Assembly: GCA_007713455.1 (NCBI GenBank)
Contig: VMRT01000009.1
Location: 372,001-436,000, forward strand
DNA from: Pseudomonas sp.
GTDB lineage: Bacteria > Pseudomonadota > Gammaproteobacteria > Pseudomonadales > Pseudomonadaceae
Direction: 5' to 3'
DNA length: 64,000 nucleotides
Part shown: piece by piece, positions 17,864 to 27,595 of the stretch
Position numbering within the stretch: position 1 is the first letter of the stretch
Layout of the letters: every line of letters begins with the position of its first letter
Notes under the pieces: generated by a model
Seen by the model: the letters and a program-made list of their open reading frames with translations, nothing else
Databases searched by the model: none
Told to the model about the DNA's origin: nothing
Translations under genes and position numbers: made by a program

Positions 17864-19256
17864 GGAAGCGCTCGCCGGCAGCCTGCGCGCGCGGCTGCTG
17901 CGGCGGCTGGCGATCCTGCTCGCACTGCTGTTGCTGTTCGGCGGCCTGAGCGCCTACTGGAACGGCCGCGCCGCCGCCGATACCGCCTACGACCGCACCC
18001 TGCTCGCCTCGGCCCGAGCCATCGCCGATGGACTGGTCACCCATGAAGGCGTGCTGCGCGCCAACGTGCCCTACGTGGCGCTGGACACCTTCGCCTACGA
18101 CAGCGCCGGGCGCATCTACTACGGGGTGCTGGACATCCAGGGGCGCCTGGTCAGCGGCTACGAGAACCTGCCGGCGCCCGCTGCCGACGTCCCGCGCACC
18201 GACGACTACCCTGCGCTGGCGCGCTTCTACGACGGCGAGTTCCAGGGCCAGGGCGTGCGCCTGGTCAGCCTGCTGCAGCCGGTCAGCGAACCGGAGCTCA
18301 CCGGCATCGCCGAGATCCGCGTGGCCGAAACCCTCGGCGCCCGCGAGCGCATGGCGCGCGGTCTGCTGACCGACACCCTGTGGCGCGTCGGCCTGCTGGC
18401 GGTTGCCGCGCTGGTGCTGGTGTGGCTGGCGGTCAGTGCCGCGCTGCGACCGCTGGGCCAGCTCAGCGAGGCGGTGCAGGAACGCGCACCGGATGACCTG
18501 CGGCCGCTGCCACTGATCAGCGTGCAACGCGAGCTGAGGCCGCTGGTGGCGGCGCTCAACGGATTCACCGAGCGCCTGCGCGGGCAGTTCGAACGCCAGG
18601 CGCGCTTCATCGCCGATGCCTCCCACGAGTTGCGCACGCCGCTGGCGGCGCTCAAGGCGCGGATCGAGCTGGGCCTGCGCGAAGCCGAACCGACGGTCTG
18701 GCGCAGCACCCTGGAAGACGCCGGACAGAGCACCGACAAGGTCATCCACCTGGCCAACCAGCTGCTCTCGCTGGCGCGCATCGAAAGCGGCGCGCAATCC
18801 ATCGCCGAAGGCGGCGCGCAGCGCCTGGACCTGTCGCAGCTGGCCCGCGAGCTGGGCCTGGCGATGGCCGCGCTGGCGCACAAGCGCGGCGTCGCCCTGG
18901 CGCTGGAGGCCGAGGCACCGGTATGGATCGACGGCGAGCCGACGCTGATCAGCGAACTGCTGAGCAACCTGCTGGACAACGCGCTGGCGCATACCGGCGA
19001 CGGCGGCAACGTGGTGCTGCGGGTGCTCGACGGCGCCGTGCTGGAGGTGGAGGACGACGGCCCGGGTATTCCGGCCGCCGAGCGCGATCGCGTCTTCGCG
19101 CGCTTCTACCGCCGCGACACCGGCGGCCATGGTGCCGGCCTCGGGCTGGCCATCGTCGGCGAAATCGTCCGCGCCCATCGCGCCGAGATCAGCCTGGATC
19201 AGGGCGCTCTCGGCGGCCTGCTGGTGCGGGTGCGTTTCGTACCGGCCGAGAGCTGA
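17856..19256 (+). CDS. tctE: Sensor histidine kinase TctE
   Basis: This 466-residue inner-membrane kinase partners TctD. Transmembrane segments are at about residues 16-34 and 178-195, bracketing a periplasmic region of about 140 residues that should sense tricarboxylates. A HAMP-like linker precedes the HisKA box FIADASHELRTPLAALKAR with H257. The catalytic domain has an N-box (ELLSNLLDNALAHT), G1 (EDDGPGIP) and G2 (GAGLGLAI). The ATG at 17856 is inside the end of tctD, 8 bases overlapping; earlier in-frame codons only repeat tctD sequence. Confidence 0.94.
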   Translation: MAEEALAGSLRARLLRRLAILLALLLLFGGLSAYWNGRAAADTAYDRTLLASARAIADGLVTHEGVLRANVPYVALDTFAYDSAGRIYYGVLDIQGRLVSGYENLPAPAADVPRTDDYPALARFYDGEFQGQGVRLVSLLQPVSEPELTGIAEIRVAETLGARERMARGLLTDTLWRVGLLAVAALVLVWLAVSAALRPLGQLSEAVQERAPDDLRPLPLISVQRELRPLVAALNGFTERLRGQFERQARFIADASHELRTPLAALKARIELGLREAEPTVWRSTLEDAGQSTDKVIHLANQLLSLARIESGAQSIAEGGAQRLDLSQLARELGLAMAALAHKRGVALALEAEAPVWIDGEPTLISELLSNLLDNALAHTGDGGNVVLRVLDGAVLEVEDDGPGIPAAERDRVFARFYRRDTGGHGAGLGLAIVGEIVRAHRAEISLDQGALGGLLVRVRFVPAES

Positions 19257-19270
19257 GGGGCGGCCGCGCC

Positions 19271-21190
19271 TCAGGCAAACACGGTCGCGCCATCCGGTCC
19301 GAGGTCGGCGGCCTCGACCACGCAATTGCGGCCGCTGCGCTTGGCCTCATAGAGCGCACGGTCTGCTGCACTGAGCAACTCCAGCGGCGCCGCCGTGGCT
19401 TGCGGATCGAGCGTAGCCACGCCAAAGCTGATGGTCAGGCTGATGCGCTCGCCATCGCAGTCGAGCTCAAGCCGCTCGACATCCCGCCGCATCCGCTCGG
19501 CCAGCAGCACCGCCTGCGGCCCGCCGGTTGCCGGCAGCGTGATGACGAACTCCTCACCACCGTAACGCGCCGCGAGATCACCGGCTCGCTGGCAATGCTG
19601 CTGGAGCACCGCCGCGACCTGGCGCAGGCACTCGTCGCCGAACGGATGGCCGTAGCTGTCGTTGACTCGCTTGAAATGATCGATGTCACCCAGCAGGACG
19701 GTCAACGGCGTGCCGTTGCGGCGTCCGCGACGGACCTCGTCTTCGAGTAGCTGATCGAACTGGCGGCGATTGGCGAGGTGCGTCAACGGATCGGTGGAGC
19801 TCAGTCTGAGCAGCTCGGCATTCGCCAGCTCGAGACCGTGACGGACTTCCTCGAGCGCCTTGGTGCGCGCCACTACGCGCGTTTCCAGCTCTTCATTGGC
19901 ACGCTGTTGGATCAGCAGTGCCTGTTGCTTGGCCTGCAGGTGCTGCTCGCGTTCGTCGGCCAGGCTGCGCGATGTCTCCAGCGCCAGCTGCTGGGCGGCG
20001 ATGCGCTGATTGCGCTCCAGGTTGATCCGTTCGGCAAGCGCCATCGATAGCAGCACGAACTCGATGAACATGCCTACCAGCTGGCCATGCAGCGTCAGGC
20101 GATTGAGTGGCATGTAGCCCCACAGCGCCAGAAGGTGAATGACGGTGAAACCCAGCAGCGTTATCCAGGCGATGCTGAACAGCCGCGCCGATACGTTGCC
20201 ACGGGCCCACAACGTGAGCGTCACCGCCAGGCTGATCAGGCAGTAGGGCAGCGCCACGTATTCCATGAACAGCCAGTGTGCATGCTCCGGAATCAGCAGC
20301 ACCGCCAACAGCACCGTGATCCAGTAGCAGCCCAGCACCCAGGTGATGTGCCAGACCCAGCCGCCGTACTGGCGAACCTGCAGAAAGCGTACGACGAAAA
20401 GCAGCGGAGTAAGGAAACACAGGGTTGCCGACAGCGTGTAGAAGCGCGCCGAGAACTGCGGTGCGCCGGGCCACAACACCAGCTGGCCGAATCCGCTCAT
20501 GGTGCCGACGTAGAACATTGCGCTGAGCAGATACAGCACGTACAGCAGATAGCTGAGGTCGCGGGTGAAAATCAGCAGGCTCAGGTTGTACAGCACGATG
20601 ACGATCATGCCGCCGAAGAACAGGCTGAACAGCGCCGTATCGAGCACCTTGCCCTCGATGAAGCTCGTCTCATCGACCAGCTCCAGCGGCAGCACCATCA
20701 GCTCGCTGGCCTCCAGCTGCAGATAGACCACCGCCTGCTCGCCGGGCTGCAGGTTCAGCGGGAAGACCAGGTTGTGATCGACCACCGGCCGCTGACTGAC
20801 CGCCAGCGTATCGCCAGCGACCATGGGCTCACCCCATCGGTCCTGCCGCGGGTAGTAGACGCGCAGCGTAACGCGGTCGAGCACGGGCCACTTGAGCAAC
20901 AGATACCAGCTGCTGGCGTTTGCCTGGAGGTTGTGCACCGGGAATCGTAGCCATGCGCCTGCTGGCTGGCGGAGCAGATTGGGTACCTGTAGCGGCTGCC
21001 AACCCCGGTCGTCGCTGCGTGCCTGGTCGAATCCAGCCTCCAGCCGGCCAAGCGCGTACTCCGGTTGGCCAACCTGCAGCCCGGGAGCGTGCCGGCTTTC
21101 GATCATCAGGCTGTCTTCGGCCACAGCCCGGCCCGGCGCAGCACCAAGCAGAAGCATGAAGCACAGGATCAGCAGTGCATTGAACGGCAT
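19271..21190 (-). CDS. Diguanylate cyclase with 7TMR-DISM sensor module
   Basis: This 639-residue membrane protein probably makes cyclic di-GMP in response to an extracellular signal. A signal peptide is followed by an extracellular 7TMR-DISM domain (about 25-185), seven membrane helices (about 185-390), a coiled coil (about 390-460) and a GGDEF domain. The active site is GGEEF (544-548). An RxxD inhibitory I-site lies five residues before it (R536, D539), so product inhibition is likely. It has a close paralog immediately upstream on the same strand, which is frameshifted here. It ends convergently with tctE; the stops are 14 bp apart. Confidence 0.93.
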   Translation of the reverse strand: MPFNALLILCFMLLLGAAPGRAVAEDSLMIESRHAPGLQVGQPEYALGRLEAGFDQARSDDRGWQPLQVPNLLRQPAGAWLRFPVHNLQANASSWYLLLKWPVLDRVTLRVYYPRQDRWGEPMVAGDTLAVSQRPVVDHNLVFPLNLQPGEQAVVYLQLEASELMVLPLELVDETSFIEGKVLDTALFSLFFGGMIVIVLYNLSLLIFTRDLSYLLYVLYLLSAMFYVGTMSGFGQLVLWPGAPQFSARFYTLSATLCFLTPLLFVVRFLQVRQYGGWVWHITWVLGCYWITVLLAVLLIPEHAHWLFMEYVALPYCLISLAVTLTLWARGNVSARLFSIAWITLLGFTVIHLLALWGYMPLNRLTLHGQLVGMFIEFVLLSMALAERINLERNQRIAAQQLALETSRSLADEREQHLQAKQQALLIQQRANEELETRVVARTKALEEVRHGLELANAELLRLSSTDPLTHLANRRQFDQLLEDEVRRGRRNGTPLTVLLGDIDHFKRVNDSYGHPFGDECLRQVAAVLQQHCQRAGDLAARYGGEEFVITLPATGGPQAVLLAERMRRDVERLELDCDGERISLTISFGVATLDPQATAAPLELLSAADRALYEAKRSGRNCVVEAADLGPDGATVFA

Positions 21191-21398
21191 CGATTTCTCA
21201 TGGCCGGTAGCGCCGCCGGAATCGAGCCGGAAGCGCTTCGGAAGGACGTGGTGGTATCGGCGCGGCCCCGCCGTGCGATCGGAGCCTGAAGCGGGTCATT
21301 GTATGTAACTTTTTGTATTTAGGCGCGCAGCGGGCGGTCCCTTTTTCAGGGCATGCCAGCGAGCCGCGCGGACCTCGCGCAGGACCGTTTCATACCGC

Positions 21399-23322
21399 TC
21401 AAGCGTTGAGGGTCGGAGTCTGCTCGCCAGCATTGACCTCAGCGGCCAGAGCCACTTGGTCGCGACCAGCGTTCTTGGCCTGATAGAGCGCCGCATCCGC
21501 CGCCGCCAGCAGATCGGCCGGCGCGGCGAGCGAGGGGGTCAGCGTGGCGACGCCAAGGCTGATGGTCAGCGCCACCGGCTGTTCGCCATGCTGCAGCTGC
21601 AGGTGCGCGATCGTGCAGCGGATCGATTCCGCCAGGGCGACGGCCTGTTCGGCGTCGAGCCCCGGCAGGAGGACGACGAACTCCTCACCGCCATAGCGCG
21701 CCGCGACGTCGCCGGCGCGCTGGCAGTGCGCGGCGAGCACTGCCGCGACCTGGCGCAGGCACTCGTCACCGAAGGGGTGGCCGTAGCTGTCGTTGACCCG
21801 CTTGAAGTGATCGATATCGGCGAGTAACACCGACAGTGGGCTGCCGGCGCGCCGCGCGCGGCGGATTTCCTCGTCCAGCAGACGATCGAAACGCCGGCGG
21901 TTGGCCAGCTGGGTCAGCGAATCGGTGGTGCTCAAGCGCATCAGTTCGGCATTCGCGGCTTCCAGGCCGTGGCGGACTTCTTCCAGCGCACGGGTGCGTT
22001 CGTACACCCGCGCTTCAAGCACCTCGTTGGCGCGCAGTTGCAGATCCAGCGCCTCCTGCTTGGCCTGCAAGCGCAGTGCGCGCTCCTCGGCCAGCGATTC
22101 CGAGGCGTGCAATGCCAGTTGCTGCGCGGCGATGCGCCGGTTGCGCTCGACGTTGATGCGCTCGGCCAGCGCCATGGATAGCAGCACGAACTCGGCGAAC
22201 ATGCCGATCAGCTGGCCATTCAGCGTCCAGGCGTTGAGTGGCAAGGTGCCGTTGAGCGCCAGCAGGTTGACCCACGGTGAAGCCGAGCAAGGTGCTCCAG
22301 GCGATGCTGAACAGCCGCGCGGACGGATTGCCGCGCATCCACAGGTTGAGCGTCACGGCCATGGTCACGACGCAGTGCAGCAGCGCGACACTGTCCATGA
22401 ACAGATAGCGCGCCAGGGTTGGTGCCAGCAGCAGCATGAGCACCGCCACACCCCAGTAGCCGGTCAGGCTGACGGACACCGCCCAGACCCAGCCGCCATA
22501 GCGGCGTATGCCGAGAAAGCGCAGGGCGAACAGCATCGGCGTGAAGAAGCACAGCGCCGCGGAAAGGCCGTAGAAGCGTGCCGACAGCTCGGGGATTTCC
22601 GGCCAGAGGTAGAGCTGGCCGAAGCCGGTAATGGTCAGCACGTAGAACACCGCGCTGAGCAGGTAAAGCACGTAGAGGAAGTAGCTGCCGTCGCGGGTGA
22701 AGATCAGCAGGCTGCAGTTGTACAGCACGATCACCAGGATGCCGCCGAAGAACAGACTGACCAGCGTGACGTCGCGAAGCTTGCCCTGGATCAGCTGCTT
22801 TTCGTCGATCAGCTCCAGCGGCAGGGCGAGGGTTTCCCTGGCCTGCAGCTGCAGATAGACCACCGCTCGCTCGCCCGCCGGCAGCTCGAGTGGATAGACG
22901 AAGTGATGGTCGGCCAGCGGTCGGCTGCTCAGTGCCACGGCATCCCCGGCCAGCATGGATTGACCCCAGCGGTCGCTGTCCGGGTAATACAGGCGCACCG
23001 CGACGCGGTCGAGCACCGGCCATTTCAGCAGCAGGTACCAGCGCTTCGCGGCGTCGCCCGTGTTATGCAGCCGGAGGCGCAGCCAGGCACCGTCGCGCTG
23101 TTTGCCAAGGTTGGGTTTGTTCAGCCGCTGCCAGGGCAGATCGGCTGCGGCGATCTGGGTGAAATCCGCGTCCGGCCTGCCCAGCAGGTATTCCACTGCG
23201 CCGACCTGCAGCGTCGCCGCCCCCCTTGTCTGCAGCACCGGCGATGGCTCAGCCGCCATCGCGTTGCCGGTCCAGGGCAGCAACGTCAGGCAGGCGACCA
23301 TCAGCAGTAAGGCGCGCATCAT
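21399..23322 (-). pseudogene. Second 7TMR-DISM diguanylate cyclase, split by a +1 frameshift
   Basis: This is a paralog of the neighbouring cyclase with the same layout: signal peptide (MMRALLLMVACL...AMA), 7TMR-DISM sensor, seven membrane helices, coiled coil and a GGDEF domain with RYGGEEF and an RxxD I-site. The reading frame changes at about 22271-22273. The N-terminal frame reads to LLGFTV and continues 21 nt from there only as nonsense, whereas the next frame resumes exactly where the paralog does (LLAL...PLN). One extra base in a GGG run (CCC on the plus strand) explains it. Either a real inactivating mutation or a sequencing error is possible; the domains on both sides look intact. 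An ATG inside the second frame near 22244 could give a soluble piece. Confidence 0.85.
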
Positions 23323-23453
23323 GTGGAAATGCCTCGTCGGCGCGGCAATGGCCAGCGAAGTGCCAGCCAACCGGCGTCATTTAATAAGCGCCGACGAGTG
23401 CATGATGCCACCCTGATATCAGTCTGTCCCGTGCAAGCGACAGACTGCTGCAA

Positions 23454-25040
23454 TCACGCCCGCCGCCGCGCCCAGAACTGTTGCACCAGCTCGAGCATGC
23501 CATCGGCCAACTGGGCGACGCCGCAGGCGCTGCGCTGGCTGTGCAGACCGGTGGCAACGTGATTGTCCGAGCTGCCGCGGATGCTGACGATGCTCTGGGT
23601 GATCTCCTCGCTGGCCGAGCTTTGTTGATCCACCGCTGCGGCAATCTGGCTGCTCATGGCGCTGATCTCGTTGACCCGGCTGTTGATGCCGCCGAGCGAA
23701 TGTTCGGCCTGGTCGGCATGGCTGACGCTGTGCTGCGCCTGCTCGCGGCTACGCTGCATGACGTCCACGGCCTGGCGCGCACCGGCCTGCAGCGAGCCGA
23801 TCATGCTCTGGATATCGGTGGTCGCGCTGGATGTGCGCGATGCCAGCTGACGCACCTCGTCGGCCACCACGGCGAAGCCGCGGCCCTGATCGCCGGCACG
23901 CGCCGCTTCGATGGCGGCATTGAGGGCGAGCAGGTTGGTCTGCTCGGCAATGCTGTGAATCACCTCGAGCACGCGGCTGATTTCCTGGCTGTGGCTTTCG
24001 AGCTGGTGAATGACTTCGGCGGCCTGCTGGATGTCACCGGCCAGCCGCGTGATGCTGCTGCCGGTGAGGCCGACGATCTCCCGGCCGCTGGCCGCTTCGC
24101 TGTCCGCGCGGGCCGCCACCTCGGCCGTGCGCTGCGCGTTGAGGGCGACTTCCTGCACGCTGGCGGTCATCTGCCGAATCGCCGTGGCGATCAGATCGGT
24201 TTCCTGCTGCTGGCGCGAGGCGCTTTCGGTACTGCCATGCATGGCACCGAGCAGGTCGCGGGCGTGGCTGCTGAGCTGGCGGCTGCAGTCGGCGATGCGC
24301 CCGACCATGGCGCCGGCTTCGGTTTCCAGCATCTTCATGGCGAAGGCGATCTCGCCGATCTCGTCGCGGCGTCCGGTGTAGATCAACTGGCTGACCGGGT
24401 TGTGGCCGATGCGTCGCGCCTGGCGCGCCAGCTGCGTCAGCGGTGCGAGCGCCAGCGCCGCCAACCCAGTGGCCACCGCACCGCCTAGCACGACCGCGGC
24501 GGCACCGGCGGCCAGCGGCGCACCGAGCAGCAACGCGCCGAGCGCCGCGCCTGCGGCACTGCCGAGGCCAGCCAGCAGCGCCACGCGGCCACGCAACCCG
24601 AGCCGCGAAGCGCGCAATGCGCCTGCGGCACGGCCCTCGCGCAGGCGTGCGTAAAGCGCCTCGGCGGCGCGAATCTGTTCGGGCTGCGCGCGGGTCCGCA
24701 CCGACTGGTATTCGACGACCTTGCCGTCACGGCCGACGGGTGTGGCGAACGCGCTGACCCAGTAGTGATCGCCGTTCTTGCAGCGGTTCTTGACGATGCC
24801 CATCCACGACCTGTTCGCCTGCAGCGTTTGCCAGAGGTCGGCAAAGGCGGCCTCGGGCATGTCGGGGTGGCGCACGAGGTTGTGCGGCTCACCGAGCAGC
24901 TCGTCTTCGCTGAAGCCGGAAATCGCCACGAAATCCGGATTGGCGTAAGTGATGGTGCCGTTCAGGTCGGTGGTGGACAGGATGTTCGCCGTCTCGCCGA
25001 CCGTGATTTCGCGGCCGCTGACGGGAAGGTTGGTGCGCAT
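23454..25040 (-). CDS. PAS-domain methyl-accepting chemotaxis protein (Aer-like), copy 1
   Basis: This 528-residue chemoreceptor couples a sensed signal to the CheA/CheW array. The N-terminal PAS domain (about 20-125, [27 protein letters not shown]) resembles the FAD-binding PAS of the aerotaxis receptor Aer. A hydrophobic hairpin (about 145-200) anchors it with no real periplasmic domain; a HAMP-like linker and a signalling coiled coil follow, with the hairpin tip [20 protein letters not shown] and [22 protein letters not shown] upstream of ATG 25040 supports the start. It is closely related to the chemoreceptor at 25627-27210. Confidence 0.93.
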   Translation of the reverse strand: MRTNLPVSGREITVGETANILSTTDLNGTITYANPDFVAISGFSEDELLGEPHNLVRHPDMPEAAFADLWQTLQANRSWMGIVKNRCKNGDHYWVSAFATPVGRDGKVVEYQSVRTRAQPEQIRAAEALYARLREGRAAGALRASRLGLRGRVALLAGLGSAAGAALGALLLGAPLAAGAAAVVLGGAVATGLAALALAPLTQLARQARRIGHNPVSQLIYTGRRDEIGEIAFAMKMLETEAGAMVGRIADCSRQLSSHARDLLGAMHGSTESASRQQQETDLIATAIRQMTASVQEVALNAQRTAEVAARADSEAASGREIVGLTGSSITRLAGDIQQAAEVIHQLESHSQEISRVLEVIHSIAEQTNLLALNAAIEAARAGDQGRGFAVVADEVRQLASRTSSATTDIQSMIGSLQAGARQAVDVMQRSREQAQHSVSHADQAEHSLGGINSRVNEISAMSSQIAAAVDQQSSASEEITQSIVSIRGSSDNHVATGLHSQRSACGVAQLADGMLELVQQFWARRRA

Positions 25041-25163
25041 AAACAGATCTTCCTTGGAAATGGGTTCTGAGTACGCGAGGCAGGTTCGGCGCCGCTTCTG
25101 TTGGCAGCGCTCGCATGGATGCGGCGGACATCCTCGTACAGGGGGCCGGTTACGGTTTGGCGA

Positions 25164-25328
25164 TCAGCGCTCGTCCTTCTCTCCCGTGTCGGTTTCCAGT
25201 TGCTCGAGCAGTTCAATCAGGCGCCGGCGCAGCTGGCCGAGCTCGCGCGATTTGAACGAGCGTCGCGTGCGTTCCAGTACCTGAATGGTTTCTTCCAGCG
25301 CAGTGCGCAGCGTCTCTTCGGTCAGCAT
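25164..25328 (-). CDS. Small coiled-coil protein upstream of chemoreceptor
   Basis: This 54-residue, highly charged helical protein (MLTEETLRTALEETIQVLER, then repeated RR and LE pairs) has no recognised domain. Leucine spacing suggests a coiled coil. It lies 123 bp upstream of the PAS chemoreceptor on the same strand and probably shares its transcript. I chose ATG 25328; a GTG at 25352 would start inside a candidate sigma-54 promoter (25354-25369 on the minus strand). The ribosome site is weak. It may be a real small protein of unknown function. Confidence 0.55.
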   Translation of the reverse strand: MLTEETLRTALEETIQVLERTRRSFKSRELGQLRRRLIELLEQLETDTGEKDER

Positions 25329-25353
25329 TGATTCATCTTTTCGTGCAAGCACA

Positions 25354-25369
25354 TGCAGGTTGAGTGCCG
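25354..25369 (-). promoter_or_regulatory. Candidate sigma-54 promoter upstream of the small coiled-coil gene and chemoreceptor
   Basis: Read on the minus strand the site is CGGCACTCAACCTGCA. It keeps the essential GG and GC spaced by ten bases and matches the -24/-12 consensus TGGCAC(G)N4TTGCA at most informative positions. The start point would be about 25342, just ahead of ATG 25328. This is a sequence match only. Confidence 0.4.
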
Positions 25370-25404
25370 ATCTCTGTTAGGGCGCGCCTTGCAGCGAAAC
25401 GAGC

Positions 25405-25520
25405 CCAAAAAAAAGGCGCCAGCCGTGGTGCACCCCCAAGGGAATGTCACGGCTGGCGCCTTAGCTATCAGGTCCGGTTGTCCTGAGCGGTAAAGCAGCT
25501 TTCGCAGCATGCGAAACTAG
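25405..25520 (-). ncRNA. Structured RNA element A ending in an intrinsic terminator
   Basis: On the minus strand this region folds into three hairpins: 25500-25506 with 25510-25516 (7 bp), a CAGG/CCTG hairpin (25469-25485), and a perfect 15-bp stem (25413-25427 with 25448-25462) followed by eight U (A-tract 25407-25414). The last part is a textbook rho-independent terminator. It lies downstream of the chemoreceptor at 25627 and upstream of the small gene at 25328. It resembles element B at 27388-27500 in order of hairpins and in the CAGGAC...CCTG...GCGCCA core, so it may be a regulatory leader or a small RNA rather than only a terminator. Confidence 0.5.
25407..25462 (-). terminator. Rho-independent terminator after chemoreceptor copy 2
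   Basis: A perfect 15-bp inverted repeat (AAGGCGCCAGCCGTG and its complement) with a 20-base loop is followed on the minus strand by a run of eight U. It lies about 165 bp after the stop of the chemoreceptor at 25627. Confidence 0.9.
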
Positions 25521-25626
25521 TGGCATTTTGCCTTTACGCGCGCGGCGTAACAAGCCCGGCGCAGACGGCGCAGGCAACATGCCGCGCCCTCTCCAGCACG
25601 CACCATTTCGGGGCATCGGCAGGCCT

Positions 25627-27210
25627 TCAGCCGCGCCGCCGCGTCCAGAACTGCTGCACCAACATCTCCATGCTGCTCGCCAGCTCGGCGACGCCCGACG
25701 CGCTCTGCCGGCTGCGCAGGCCGCTCTCCACATGCTGATCGGAGCCGCCGCGAATGCTGACGATATTCTGGTTGATGTTCTCGCTGACCGCGCTCTGCTG
25801 CTCGACGGCCGCGGCGATCTGTATGCTCATCGCGCTGATCTCGTTGACCCGGCTGTTGATGCCCTGCAGCGAGCGCGCCGCCTGGGCCGCATGTTCGACG
25901 CTCTGCATGGCCTGCTCGCGGCTGCGCTGCATGACCTCCACCGCCTGCCGTGCCCCGCCCTGCAGCGCGCCGATCATGCTGTTGATCTCCTGGGTCGACT
26001 GCTGGGTCCGCGATGCCAGGCTGCGTACTTCATCGGCGACCACGGCAAAGCCACGGCCCTGCTCGCCGGCCCGCGCCGCCTCGATGGCTGCGTTCAGCGC
26101 CAGCAGGTTGGTCTGCTCGGCGATGCCGCGAATGACGTCGAGCACCTTGGTGATGTCATTGCTGTGCGCCTCCAGCTCATGGATCACGTCACCGGCCTGC
26201 TGGATGTCCTGCGCCAGCCGGCCGATGGCCGCCCCGGTACGGTTGACCACCTCGGTGCCGGTCGCCGCTTCGCTGTCCGCGCGGCTGGCTGCCTCGGCGG
26301 TGCGCTGGGCGTTGCTTGCCACTTCCTGCACGCTGACCGCCATCTGGTTGATCGCCGTGGCGACCTGATCGGTTTCGCTTTGCTGGCGTGCAGCACTCTG
26401 CGTGCTGCTGTCCATCGCACCGAGCAGTTCGTGGGCATGCTGGCTGAGTTGACGCGAGGCATCGCCGATACGGCCGACCATGGCGCCGGCCTCGGTTTCC
26501 AACATCTTCATGGCAAAGGCGATCTGGCCGAATTCATCACGCCGGCCGGCATAGACCAGCTGCCCCACCGGGTTGTCACCGACCCTGCGTGCCTGCTCGG
26601 CGAGGCGCTGCAGCGGTGTCAGCGAGACATAGGCCATAGCACCTGCGCCCAGCACGGCGGCAGCGGCGGTGGCCAGCGCAGCGATCAGACCCGCTCCAGC
26701 CAGCAGCGCGCCGACCACGCACGGCGCGGCACCCAGTGCCGCCAGAAGCGCGACGCGACTGCGGGCGCTCAGCGGTGCACGACGCAACGCAGGCGGCGGA
26801 CGCTTGTTGCGCAACTGCGCGTACAGCTGCTCGGCGGCTGCGATCTGAGCCGGCGCGGGCTTGGTGCGTACCGATTGGTATTCGACGACCCGACCGTTGC
26901 GGCTGATCGGCGTGACGAACGCGCTGACCCAGTAGTGATCGCCGTTCTTGCAGCGGTTCTTCACCATACCCATCCATGAGCTGCCGCCCCGTACGCTCGA
27001 CCACAGGTCGGCGAAGGCCTCGGTGGGCATGTCCGGGTGGCGGACGATGTTGTGGTGCTGACCAAGCAGCTCGCTTTCCTCGAAGCCGCTGATCTTGATG
27101 AAGTCCGGATTCACATAGGTGATGTCACCGTTGAGATCCGTGGTGGAGAGAATATTGGCGGTGTCGCTGATGGAAACGTCGCGGCCAGTGACCGGCAGGT
27201 TCATGCGCAT
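25627..27210 (-). CDS. PAS-domain methyl-accepting chemotaxis protein (Aer-like), copy 2
   Basis: This 527-residue chemoreceptor has the same architecture as the copy at 23454-25040: an N-terminal PAS domain ([27 protein letters not shown]), a membrane hairpin (about 145-200), a HAMP-like linker and a signalling domain with [21 protein letters not shown] placed the start at 27210 because [11 protein letters not shown] aligns with the start [11 protein letters not shown] of the other copy; the 70 extra upstream residues of the longer frame are leader sequence. The two copies point to a local duplication. A structured element ending in a terminator lies about 180 bp upstream, with no gene in between. 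Confidence 0.92.
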   Translation of the reverse strand: MRMNLPVTGRDVSISDTANILSTTDLNGDITYVNPDFIKISGFEESELLGQHHNIVRHPDMPTEAFADLWSSVRGGSSWMGMVKNRCKNGDHYWVSAFVTPISRNGRVVEYQSVRTKPAPAQIAAAEQLYAQLRNKRPPPALRRAPLSARSRVALLAALGAAPCVVGALLAGAGLIAALATAAAAVLGAGAMAYVSLTPLQRLAEQARRVGDNPVGQLVYAGRRDEFGQIAFAMKMLETEAGAMVGRIGDASRQLSQHAHELLGAMDSSTQSAARQQSETDQVATAINQMAVSVQEVASNAQRTAEAASRADSEAATGTEVVNRTGAAIGRLAQDIQQAGDVIHELEAHSNDITKVLDVIRGIAEQTNLLALNAAIEAARAGEQGRGFAVVADEVRSLASRTQQSTQEINSMIGALQGGARQAVEVMQRSREQAMQSVEHAAQAARSLQGINSRVNEISAMSIQIAAAVEQQSAVSENINQNIVSIRGGSDQHVESGLRSRQSASGVAELASSMEMLVQQFWTRRRG

Positions 27211-27387
27211 GGTGGTCTCGTGAACAAGGCAAAGCGTGTTGTTGTTCTCCGCCACGGACGTCTCGGTCGATGCACCTTTTCGGTACCTCGTGCACTCCCT
27301 GCCAATATCGCCACCCTGCGATAATCGCTCCTTGCTGCTGACGGCCCAGCGGGTCGTTTGTATCGGTTTTGTAGCGCCGAAGACGGG

Positions 27388-27500
27388 CACGAAAAAAGCG
27401 CCAGCATTGATCCACCTCACTTGGATGACCCCTGATGGCGCTTCAGTCGGCAGGCCCGTGGTCCTGTCCGATCAACAAGTCTCCTCGCCTGGAGACTGAT
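27388..27500 (-). ncRNA. Structured RNA element B upstream of chemoreceptor copy 2, ending in a terminator
   Basis: On the minus strand there are three hairpins: AGTCTCC/GGAGACT (27478-27484 with 27491-27497), a bulged UCGG-CAGG...CCUG-CCGA hairpin (27447-27471), and a terminator stem AGCGCCA/TGGCGCT (27397-27403 with 27436-27442) with an inner ATCCA/TGGAT hairpin and six U. There is no minus-strand gene upstream for this terminator to serve, so it probably terminates a leader or small RNA. The layout matches element A. I do not recognise it as a known riboswitch class. Confidence 0.5.
27392..27442 (-). terminator. Intrinsic terminator in the leader of chemoreceptor copy 2
   Basis: The stem AGCGCCA/TGGCGCT is followed by a run of six U on the minus strand, with an extra hairpin in its loop. 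It is about 180 bp upstream of the chemoreceptor start, where a terminator would only make sense as an attenuator or as the end of a small RNA. Confidence 0.7.
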
Positions 27501-27595
27501 GCCAGATTGATATCATCGGTCTCGACTAGCAATGCGACTGAAGTCCTACTCCGCCGGTCGGCTTTTACAACAGGCATGGCAGTAGGCCACTAAAA

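Noticed and set aside
27388-27500. c-di-GMP-I or guanidine riboswitch ahead of the chemoreceptor
   Set aside because: Neither the c-di-GMP-I core nor paired ACGR loops of the guanidine-II class are present; only the hairpin/terminator layout is suggestive.
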